Shown: positions 5,916 through 12,218 of the stretch, piece after piece | Position numbering within the stretch: the stretch's first letter is position 1 | Layout: each line of letters begins with the position of its first letter | Origin: WTJD01 sp964225175 | Lineage (GTDB): Bacteria > Pseudomonadota > Gammaproteobacteria > Xanthomonadales > SZUA-36 | Length of the DNA: 12,218 nucleotides | Reading direction: 5' to 3' | NCBI GenBank assembly: GCA_964225175.1 | Contig: CAXQNK010000014.1 | Coordinates: forward strand, 1-12,218 | Position numbers and translations under genes: made by a program | The notes under the pieces: generated by a model | What the model was told of the DNA's origin: nothing | What the model saw: only the letters and a program-made list of their open reading frames with translations | Databases searched by the model: none

Positions 5916-7516
5916 AGAAGCTGCTAATTCCTGGTCTTGTTTTACTTACTATTGGCGCCGCCGTTGGTTACGGCATTGCGCGGATTCAAACTGTACCCAA
6001 CGCGCCTGAGCTATCCTCAGATCCAAAAGTGCTGTATTGGGTCGCACCCATGGATCCAAGTTACCGGCGCGATGCTCCGGGGAAATCGCCCATGGGGATG
6101 GACCTGGTGCCTGTTTACGAAGAATCACCGGCGGAACCAGAAATCCTGTACTGGGTCGCGCCCATGGACCCGGATTACCGGAGAGACAAACCGGGTAAGT
6201 CCCCGATGGGAATGGATCTCGTCCCAGTCTACAAGCAGGCCGATGAAACCCACGCGGGAATATCCATTCAGCCAAGCATGGTGAACAATCTCGGAGTCAG
6301 AACCGATCGGGCCAGCAAGCGGCCCTTGTGGCGAAAAATTGAAGCCACGGGATCGATCGGATTTGATGAAACGCGCATCAGTCATATCCACCTTCGAACG
6401 AATGGCTGGATCAAGACACTGAACGTTAACAGTGAAGGCGACCCCGTATTTCAGGGCGATGTGCTGTTCACCCTGTACTCGCCAGACCTCATTAACGCAC
6501 AAAAAGAATTTTTACAGGCCAGCGAACGCGCTGATCACCGCTTGGTGCGGGGCGCAGAGGATAAGCTGCGCGCACTCGGTCTGTCCGAGGCCAATATTCG
6601 CGAATTGAAAACAGCGCGTCGGGTCACTGAAAATCTGAGTTTCATGGCCCCGCAGGATGGAATCGTGGCGCAATTAAATGTTCGCGAGGGCATGTTTGTG
6701 CAACCCGATCTCGCCATCATGAGCCTGGCGAACCTCGAATCGGTCTGGCTGCTGGCGGATGTATTCGAATCACAGGTGGACGCCGTGGCAGTGGGGCAGG
6801 CCGCCGAAGCCCGTTTACGTTACCTTCCAGGTGTTGTTTTTAACGGCCAAGTGGACTACGTGTACCCAGTTCTGGATCCGCAAACCCGTACTCTGCGCGT
6901 TCGCTTGAGATTTGAGAATTCCGAGGGCTTACTCAAACCCAACATGTACGCGCGAGTATCCATCTTCGGCACATTGCAGCCGCAGGCCCTGACCATTCCA
7001 CGCGAGGCGCTGATTCGTGGCGCTGAGCGCGACAGGGTGGTGATTGCACGCGGTGATGGAAGTTTCACGGTGAACGAGGTGCTGACAGGCATGGAATCCG
7101 GAGACTGGATCGAGATCATCTCTGGACTCGAGACGGGCGATGACGTGGTAATTTCCGGGCAGTTTCTGCTCGACTCCGAGGCAAGCCTGGCGGGCAGCGT
7201 GCACCGACTTGAGTCCTTACCTGAAAAAAACGAGGGCCTACAGTCCGTGCGCGTGTTTGCCAGTGGAAAAATCGAAGCCATAGAGACCGATCGGGGTCGC
7301 ATTCGAGTGTCACATGGCCCGATCGAGGACCTGGGTTGGCCTCCCATGACCATGGAATTCCCGGTGGAAGAAACAGTCAATCTCAATAATCTCTCCGTGG
7401 GCCAATTCGTACAATTCACGTTACGACAGAGGCTGGCCGGTGAATTTGTGATCGAGCATGCGTCGGTGGCGAAACGCTCCGACTCCTCCAGAGATTCGGG
7501 GCACATCCATGATTAA
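5912..7516 (+). CDS. cusB: Copper/silver efflux periplasmic adaptor CusB with duplicated metal site and C-terminal CusF-like domain
   Basis: This 534-residue membrane-fusion protein links CusA to CusC, and is longer than E. coli CusB (about 407 residues). An N-terminal hydrophobic anchor or signal (residues 4-22) precedes two copies of the heavy-metal-binding motif W-V-A-P-M-D-P ... PGKSPMGMDLVPVY. Their Met triads are M47/M61/M63 and M85/M99/M101, aligned with the E. coli ligands M49/M64/M66. The barrel-sandwich, hairpin and beta-barrel adaptor domains follow (about 130-430). From about residue 446 there is a CusF-like domain with H468, W476, M479 and M481 (WPPMTM), the Cu(I)/Ag(I) ligand set of CusF, and the protein ends in HIHD. 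GGAGGAG lies 7 bases before ATG 5912, inside the end of cusC. The metal-binding parts point to monovalent copper or silver. Confidence 0.95.
   Translation: MKKLLIPGLVLLTIGAAVGYGIARIQTVPNAPELSSDPKVLYWVAPMDPSYRRDAPGKSPMGMDLVPVYEESPAEPEILYWVAPMDPDYRRDKPGKSPMGMDLVPVYKQADETHAGISIQPSMVNNLGVRTDRASKRPLWRKIEATGSIGFDETRISHIHLRTNGWIKTLNVNSEGDPVFQGDVLFTLYSPDLINAQKEFLQASERADHRLVRGAEDKLRALGLSEANIRELKTARRVTENLSFMAPQDGIVAQLNVREGMFVQPDLAIMSLANLESVWLLADVFESQVDAVAVGQAAEARLRYLPGVVFNGQVDYVYPVLDPQTRTLRVRLRFENSEGLLKPNMYARVSIFGTLQPQALTIPREALIRGAERDRVVIARGDGSFTVNEVLTGMESGDWIEIISGLETGDDVVISGQFLLDSEASLAGSVHRLESLPEKNEGLQSVRVFASGKIEAIETDRGRIRVSHGPIEDLGWPPMTMEFPVEETVNLNNLSVGQFVQFTLRQRLAGEFVIEHASVAKRSDSSRDSGHIHD
6029..6232 (+). 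repeat. Tandem duplication of a 30-codon metal-binding motif within cusB
   Basis: Codons 40-69 (6029-6118) and 78-107 (6143-6232) encode nearly identical 30-residue units, 114 bases apart. Most differences between the DNA copies are silent third-position changes (for example GCA/GCG, GAT/GAC, CTG/CTC). The duplication is therefore not recent, and the protein sequence has been held by selection. Confidence 0.9.
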
Positions 7517-10500
7517 CTTTATTATCAACTGGTCATTGGATAATCGGTTACCCGTACTGCTGAGCGGTATCTTGCTCGCCATCTTGGGCGGCCTGGCACT
7601 GATTCGCACTCCAATTGACGCGATACCGGATCTCTCGGATGTCCAGGTCATCATAAAAACCTCTTATCCGGGACAGGCACCGAGCGTCGTTGAGGATCAT
7701 GTGACCTATCCCTTGTCGTCCGCCATGCTCTCGGTTGCAGGCGCCGAAAATGTTCGTGGATATTCCTTTTTTGGCGATTCCTTCATCTACGTGATCTTTG
7801 AGGATGGCACGGATCTTTATTGGGCGCGTTCCCGAGTTCTCGAGGTTCTCAGCCAGGTCCGCAGCAGCTTGCCCGAATCGGCGGTGACGCAACTCGGCCC
7901 CGATGCAACCGGTGTTGGCTGGGTTTACGAATATGCATTGGTTGACCGCAGCGGTAAACATGACCTTGGGCAGCTGAGATCTCTTCAGGACTGGTTTTTG
8001 AAAATAGAACTGCAAACGGTGCCGGGCGTAGCCGAAGTGGCCACTGTGGGTGGTATGGTCAGTCAATACCAGGTGGTACTGGATCCCGATTCACTCAGGG
8101 CGTTCAATATCCCGTTCGCGGATGTCCGCAAGGCAATTGAACAAGGCAACCGCGAGGTGGGCGGATCCGTCGTTGAAATTGCCGAAGCGGAATACATGGT
8201 CAGAGCCACGGGCTACATCAGCAGCACGGAAGACCTCAACCTCATTCCCGTTGGATTAAATGCCAATGGAACGCCAATACGCCTTGAGGACGTCGCCGAT
8301 GTGCGGCGCGGGCCCCAGATGCGCCGGGGAATTGCCGACCTCAATGGTGAAGGCGAGGTCACAGGTGGCATCGTGGTCATGCGGCACGGTGAAAACGCAC
8401 TGCAAACCATTTCAAGTATCAAGAACAAGCTTGAGGAATTGCAATCCAGCCTTCCGGACGGCGTCGAACTGGTTGAAACCTACGACCGATCCGCATTGAT
8501 TGAGCGCTCAGTCAACACACTTCGCAGCAGGCTGATAGAGGAGCTTGTTGTTGTCATCCTTGTCTGTGCCATTTTTCTTGCGCATCTCAGGTCCTCGATC
8601 GTCATCCTGGTGACGCTGCCACTGGGCGTTTTAACAGCGTTCTCCGTCATGCATCTGCAGGGACTGAACGCCAACATCATGTCGCTTGGGGGCATCGCAA
8701 TCGCCATCGGCGCCATGGTCGACGCTTCCATCGTGATGATTGAAAACCTGCACAAGAAAATGGAACAGCAAGACTATCGACCCGCTCGACACTGGGAATA
8801 CGTGAAGATGGCAGTTTCAGAGGTCGGTGGGCCACTGTTTACCAGCCTCTTGATCATTACGCTGAGCTTCATTCCCGTGTTTACCCTGCAAGCCCAGGAG
8901 GGAAGAATGTTTGCGCCGTTGGCTTATACCAAGACCTACGCCATGGCTGCGGCTGCAGGCCTGTCCATCAGTCTCGTGCCGGTGCTGCTGGGATACTTCG
9001 TCCGCGGAAAGATCAGGCCTGAGCAGCACAATCCACTGAATCGGGGCCTGACTCATCTGTACCGGCCGGTACTAAACTGGACCCTGCGTCATCCATGGCA
9101 CATTCTTTTGATGGCAGGCTTCCTCGTTGTGTTGATGGCCTGGCCCATTCAGCGCCTTGGATCAGAATTCATGCCAGACCTCGACGAAGGTGATCTGATG
9201 TACATGCCCACGACCTTCCCGGGAATTTCGGCCGGAAAAGCAGGGGAATTATTGCAGCAGACCGACAAGCTCATCATGAGTGTTCCAGAGGTTGAGACCG
9301 TATTTGGAAAAATTGGACGGGCGGAGACCGCAACGGATCCCGCCCCGTTGACCATGATCGAGACCCTCATACGGTTTCGCCCAAAGTCTGAGTGGCGCGA
9401 GGGTTTTGATATGGCAGATATCCGTCGCGAACTCGACGAACGGGTCAACGTTCCTGGCCTGACAAATGCCTGGGTCTGGCCTATTAAAACCCGAATCGAT
9501 ATGTTGGCTACTGGCGTTAAAACGCCGGTGGGTCTGCGAATTTCGGGTCCGAGCCTCGGGGAAATAGAACGCATCGGTCAACAAGTTGAAGCGCTATTAT
9601 CCGATCTGGATGGTACCGCAGCAGTTTTCGCCGAGCGCGTTCGCGGCGGGCGCTACATTGTTGTGGACATCCTGCGTGATGAGGCGTCTCGATATGGCCT
9701 GAACATTCGAGATGTGCAGGACGCCGTAACGGTCGCCATCGGTGGATTGAACGTGACCACAACGGTTGAGGGCCTTGAGCGTTACCCCGTTAATATTCGT
9801 TATCCCAGGGCAAGCAGGGATTCCCTGCAGCGACTCAAAGACCTGCCGATAATTACGCCTACCGGCCAGCAATTACCGCTTTCGGCAGTCGCTGATTTCC
9901 GAGTAGAGGAGGGCGCCGCCATGATCAAGAGTGAAAACGCACGACGCAGTGGCTGGGTCTACGTAGATATTGCTGGAGTGGACCTTGGAAGCTATGTCTC
10001 ATCGGCACAAGAGCTTGTTCGGAAAAAACTGTCCTTACCCACCGGTTATTCACTGAGCTGGACGGGGCAGTACGAGTATCTGGAGCGGGCCAAAAAACGG
10101 CTGTACCTGTTGGTGCCACTCACGCTTGCCGTCATCATCCTGTTGTTGTTCCTGAACTTTAAAAGTTTGTTCGAGGTCAGCCTTATTCTGGGCACATTGC
10201 CCCTGGCGCTTACTGGCGGCTTTTGGTTGCTCTTTTTCCTGAACTACAACCTTTCGATCGCCGTGGGTGTCGGTTTCATTGCCCTTGCGGGCGTGGCCAT
10301 CGAGCTGGGTGTGGTGATGATGGTGTATCTCAATTTGGCGTGGGCGCACAGACGCAGCCAATGCATGGAAGAGGGCAGAAGGCCCGACCAGTCGGACCTC
10401 AGGGAGGCCATTTTTGAAGGTGGACTTAAAAGGATTCGTCCGGTGATCATGACGGTTGCGACCGTTATTGCAGGCCTGCTACCCATCATGGTTGGACAGG

Positions 10501-10625
10501 GAACGGGCTCTGAAATCATGCAACGGATAGCAGCCCCAATGGTGGGCGGTATACTGACTGCGTTGCCATTGGCTTTATTGGTCGTACCGAGTGGATTTTA
10601 TCTTTGGCACTCGCGCGAAATTTAG
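7509..10625 (+). CDS. cusA: Cu(I)/Ag(I) RND efflux pump
   Basis: This 1038-residue inner-membrane pump (E. coli CusA has 1047) exports monovalent copper or silver using the proton gradient. The first membrane helix (about 14-34) is followed by the RTPIDAIPDLSDVQV motif of heavy-metal RND pumps. D405 (IGAMVDASIVMIENLHK, fourth membrane helix) is the proton-relay Asp. The periplasmic metal relay is intact: M566 (YMPTTFPGIS), M616 (LTMIE) and M665 (RIDMLATG) sit at the spacing of E. coli M573/M623/M672. That identifies the Cu/Ag group, as opposed to the Zn/Co/Cd group (CzcA). ATG 7509 overlaps the end of cusB by eight bases, so translation is probably coupled. The frame is open to 7458, but those codons lie inside cusB. 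The C-terminal half has the second set of membrane helices, with GFIALAGVAIELGVVMM and GSEIMQRIAAPMVGG. Confidence 0.97.
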   Translation: MINFIINWSLDNRLPVLLSGILLAILGGLALIRTPIDAIPDLSDVQVIIKTSYPGQAPSVVEDHVTYPLSSAMLSVAGAENVRGYSFFGDSFIYVIFEDGTDLYWARSRVLEVLSQVRSSLPESAVTQLGPDATGVGWVYEYALVDRSGKHDLGQLRSLQDWFLKIELQTVPGVAEVATVGGMVSQYQVVLDPDSLRAFNIPFADVRKAIEQGNREVGGSVVEIAEAEYMVRATGYISSTEDLNLIPVGLNANGTPIRLEDVADVRRGPQMRRGIADLNGEGEVTGGIVVMRHGENALQTISSIKNKLEELQSSLPDGVELVETYDRSALIERSVNTLRSRLIEELVVVILVCAIFLAHLRSSIVILVTLPLGVLTAFSVMHLQGLNANIMSLGGIAIAIGAMVDASIVMIENLHKKMEQQDYRPARHWEYVKMAVSEVGGPLFTSLLIITLSFIPVFTLQAQEGRMFAPLAYTKTYAMAAAAGLSISLVPVLLGYFVRGKIRPEQHNPLNRGLTHLYRPVLNWTLRHPWHILLMAGFLVVLMAWPIQRLGSEFMPDLDEGDLMYMPTTFPGISAGKAGELLQQTDKLIMSVPEVETVFGKIGRAETATDPAPLTMIETLIRFRPKSEWREGFDMADIRRELDERVNVPGLTNAWVWPIKTRIDMLATGVKTPVGLRISGPSLGEIERIGQQVEALLSDLDGTAAVFAERVRGGRYIVVDILRDEASRYGLNIRDVQDAVTVAIGGLNVTTTVEGLERYPVNIRYPRASRDSLQRLKDLPIITPTGQQLPLSAVADFRVEEGAAMIKSENARRSGWVYVDIAGVDLGSYVSSAQELVRKKLSLPTGYSLSWTGQYEYLERAKKRLYLLVPLTLAVIILLLFLNFKSLFEVSLILGTLPLALTGGFWLLFFLNYNLSIAVGVGFIALAGVAIELGVVMMVYLNLAWAHRRSQCMEEGRRPDQSDLREAIFEGGLKRIRPVIMTVATVIAGLLPIMVGQGTGSEIMQRIAAPMVGGILTALPLALLVVPSGFYLWHSREI

Positions 10626-10661
10626 TTAGACTGAAGCTGCCTCGAAAATTAGGGAACACCA

Positions 10662-11579
10662 TTGAAAAACTCCAGTTTTCCGCTATTTCCATACCCCAAA
10701 CGCTTGGTCAGAAGCTTTTATTCATTCCTCCTGATCGGCGCCTTGATGACAGGTACGTCGGCGGTGAGTGCCGATGACTCGTCTGAAGTCGACGAATTCA
10801 ATCACCCCTGGATAAACAACGATTTTATCGTTTGGGCTGGGGGTTACACACCACGTAAAACCGTGAAACTCGCAGCAGAGGCCGAAGGAAGCATAGACAA
10901 CGGAGACCCGGTTGAAATCGACTTTAGTGACAGTTTAAAGGCTAAAGACAAGGAGTCCGTCGCAAACCTGGGATTTTACTGGCGTTTCGGAAAAAAATGG
11001 TGGTTTTCGACGGAATATTATCGAACCGAAACGGAGGACAGCGCCTCAATAGATGAAGACCTCGAATGGAACGGATACACATTCCTCGCGGGTAGCTCTG
11101 TCGCGGGCGGGTTTTCCAGTGATATTTACCGAATCACCCTGGGGCGGGATTTTCTGGACCGACCAAACATGGACTTCAGTCTCGGCCTTGGCATTCACTG
11201 GATCGAACTGGGCGCGTTCTTGGCGGGAAATGCTACCGTGACGGACGGGGAAGGATCAGGACAGGAGTCCGCGTTTCGCCGGGAAAATGTCAGTGCAAGC
11301 GCTCCGCTGCCCAATCTGTCGGCCTGGTACCTGTACGCTTTCAGCCCAAAGTGGCTTTTGGAAGCCAGGCTGGACTGGTTGTCTGCGAGTTTCAAAGAGT
11401 ACAGTGGCCGCATCATCAACGCTAACATTGGCGTTCATTACCAGGTAAGCAATCATTTCGGCGTGGGTCTTTCTTACAAACACTTCGGAATTGATGTGGA
11501 CGTTGATGACGAAAGCTGGTACGGCTCAGCCAACGTCCGCCATCAAGGTCCATTCATCAACCTGACGGGCACCTGGTAG
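10662..11579 (+). CDS. Putative outer-membrane beta-barrel protein of unknown function
   Basis: This 305-residue protein has a long signal peptide (positive residues 13-17, hydrophobic 19-33, likely cleavage after AVSA at residue 37). The mature part alternates polar and aromatic residues in strand-like runs, such as NLGFYWRFGKKWWFSTEYYRTE, IYRITLGRDF and LLEARLDWLSASF. It ends in LTGTW, with the terminal aromatic residue expected of proteins inserted by the Bam complex. Roughly eight to twelve strands are likely, but I cannot assign a family. TTG 10662 is chosen because AGGGA lies six bases upstream. It starts 36 bases after cusA with no terminator in between, so it is probably the last gene of the efflux operon. 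Acidic stretches (DDSSEVDEF, DVDVDDES) could be surface metal sites, which is only a guess. Confidence 0.75.
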   Translation: MKNSSFPLFPYPKRLVRSFYSFLLIGALMTGTSAVSADDSSEVDEFNHPWINNDFIVWAGGYTPRKTVKLAAEAEGSIDNGDPVEIDFSDSLKAKDKESVANLGFYWRFGKKWWFSTEYYRTETEDSASIDEDLEWNGYTFLAGSSVAGGFSSDIYRITLGRDFLDRPNMDFSLGLGIHWIELGAFLAGNATVTDGEGSGQESAFRRENVSASAPLPNLSAWYLYAFSPKWLLEARLDWLSASFKEYSGRIINANIGVHYQVSNHFGVGLSYKHFGIDVDVDDESWYGSANVRHQGPFINLTGTW

Positions 11580-11668
11580 TCGCGTTTGCCCGGGTGACAT
11601 GATCGGCTCGATTTTCGGATTCCCGTTGCATAAAACCCTTGCGTTGGTAGCGCCGTTCCAAAAGTATA

Positions 11669-11696
11669 ACTTCGTATAATGTATATTATGTTAAAT
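11669..11696 (+). other. dif: dif-like XerC/XerD recombination site
   Basis: The left (XerC) arm 11669-11679 reads ACTTCGTATAA. The central region 11680-11685 is TGTATA. The right (XerD) arm 11686-11696 reads TTATGTTAAAT. The centre and XerD arm equal those of E. coli dif in all 17 positions, and the XerC arm matches in 7 of 11, giving 24 of 28 overall. dif is where XerCD and FtsK resolve chromosome dimers, and it normally occurs once per chromosome in the terminus. It lies between genes, as expected. Elements that integrate through XerCD also carry or create such sites, so an integration junction is the main alternative. Confidence 0.87.
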
Positions 11697-11711
11697 TAGT
11701 TCGTGACAAAC

Positions 11712-11743
11712 ATCAGGATAATCACCTCCTGCGCCCTCCTGAT
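11712..11743. repeat. Inverted repeat next to the dif-like site
   Basis: ATCAGGA (11712-11718) and TCCTGAT (11737-11743) are perfect 7-base arms around an 18-base loop, 16 bases to the right of the XerD arm. The loop holds ATCACCTCCT (11721-11730), which equals the anti-Shine-Dalgarno end of 16S rRNA. No T-run follows on the + strand. The role is unknown. Confidence 0.4.
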
Positions 11744-11933
11744 CACGCCGGCCACACGCCGTGTATAGGTTAACTCAATACATAATACATAGATTATTAA
11801 ACATTATTTACAATACCTTACACAACTTTCCTAATATATTTTTTATAAATAATTCGCTTTGTTTTCAAAGTGGATTCCGCCATGATTACCCTTGGCAATG
11901 CATCCGTTCGTCAATCCCTAATAAGATGTCGCC
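11744..11933 (+). promoter_or_regulatory. AT-rich non-coding stretch, probable promoter region of the TonB-dependent receptor gene
   Basis: Together with 11580-11668 and the dif-like site, this is the only long gap without a gene. From about 11765 to 11870 the sequence is strongly AT-rich, unlike the coding DNA around it. A weak sigma70-like candidate is TTTACA (11807-11812) with TAATAT (11832-11837), although the spacing of 19 is long. TATAAA at 11844-11849 is another possible -10 core. I saw no clear Fur box. Bases 11580-11668 hold no convincing terminator or gene. Confidence 0.4.
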
Positions 11934-12218
11934 ATGCTTCACTATCTAGCTGCCATTGTGCTCGCCCAAACCATCGATTCATCCGCTGTCTACACTGACA
12001 AATTGGAGGAAATCACGATTCAGAGCGGACGAGAAACGGTCATCAGTGAAACTCCCGCGAGCACCACGGCTTTTACTAGAGAGGACCTGGGCGAAATACA
12101 CCCTACTCACCCCAATGAATTGTTCAGTCGTTCAAGAAACACCTGGATTACACGGGGCTCGGGTCAGGAATCTCTTATCGCCATCAGATCACCGGTATTA
12201 ACAGGAGCTGGTGCTTGC
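11934..12218 (+). CDS. TonB-dependent receptor, N-terminal part (3' end outside window)
   Basis: The frame runs from ATG 11934 to the window edge without a stop, giving 95 residues. A short hydrophobic N terminus (LHYLAAIVLAQ) looks like an export signal, though it lacks basic residues. LEEITI (24-29) is a possible TonB box. The plug domain follows with HPNELFSRSRNTWITRGSGQE and IRSPVLTGAGAC, the pattern of TonB-dependent outer-membrane receptors. ATG 11934 is the first start after an in-frame TAA at 11922-11924; it lacks a strong ribosome site. These receptors import iron chelates, cobalamin, metals or other scarce ligands using TonB energy. The ligand cannot be told from this part. A link to copper because of the nearby cus operon is only a guess, and the dif-like site separates the two. 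Confidence 0.88.
   Translation, partial: MLHYLAAIVLAQTIDSSAVYTDKLEEITIQSGRETVISETPASTTAFTREDLGEIHPTHPNELFSRSRNTWITRGSGQESLIAIRSPVLTGAGAC

Noticed and set aside
6856..7506. A 216-codon minus-strand open frame opposite cusB
   Set aside because: It is composed mainly of Ser, Arg and Pro codons typical of the reverse of a GC-rich gene; the + strand adaptor and CusF-like domain explain the region.
11666..11699. A true loxP site left by Cre-based genetic engineering
   Set aside because: The right arm does not match loxP and instead matches the XerD arm of dif exactly; there is no vector or marker sequence nearby.
11761..11949. A 62-codon open frame in the AT-rich gap before the receptor gene
   Set aside because: It has no ribosome site and an amino acid content driven by AT richness, and it runs into the start of the receptor gene; it is most likely a chance frame.
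1..12218. CRISPR arrays, tRNA or rRNA genes, and insertion sequences
   Set aside because: No spaced direct repeats, cloverleaf-like sequence or transposase frame was seen; the anti-Shine-Dalgarno match at 11721-11730 is only ten bases and is not an rRNA gene.

Overview
The window reads as a chromosomal segment of a gammaproteobacterium with moderately high GC by eye. Three things suggest this: a succinate dehydrogenase operon tail followed by sdhE and a ygfX-like gene, a Cus-type copper/silver efflux operon, and a 28-bp Xer recombination site of the gammaproteobacterial dif type. The genus cannot be named from the sequence. All recognised genes lie on the + strand.

Layout. Positions 1-1899 hold the 3' end of sdhA, complete sdhB, sdhE (no ATG/GTG/TTG start upstream of its conserved motif) and a ygfX-like membrane protein gene overlapping sdhE. 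Positions 1914-4140 hold a regulatory block: a soluble FixL-like PAS histidine kinase that keeps the key heme-pocket residues, a FixJ/LuxR-type response regulator, and a stand-alone receiver-like protein with Glu at the phosphorylation position. Positions 4242-11579 hold a metal-resistance operon: a small Cys/His-rich exported protein, the outer-membrane channel CusC, an adaptor CusB with a duplicated N-terminal three-Met metal site and a fused C-terminal CusF-like domain, the RND pump CusA with its three metal-relay methionines, and an uncharacterised outer-membrane beta-barrel protein. Positions 11580-11933 (354 bases) hold no convincing gene; they contain the dif-like site (11669-11696), an inverted repeat and an AT-rich stretch that probably carries the promoter of the next gene. 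From 11934 to the window end is the 5' part of a TonB-dependent receptor gene.

How it works together. SdhA/SdhB form the catalytic arm of respiratory complex II, and SdhE helps attach FAD to SdhA. The FixLJ-like pair directly downstream could couple oxygen or redox state to transcription; its targets are unknown, and it is also the only regulator near the cus genes. CusCBA spans both membranes and exports Cu(I)/Ag(I), with the small exported protein and the CusF-like domain as likely periplasmic metal carriers. The dif-like site suggests that the window lies in the replication terminus region, or beside an element that integrates through XerCD.

The most notable items are the dif-like site, whose left half also has 19 bases identical to phage P1 loxP, the Glu-bearing pseudo-receiver next to a heme-PAS two-component pair, the CusB domain architecture, and the SdhE start anomaly.
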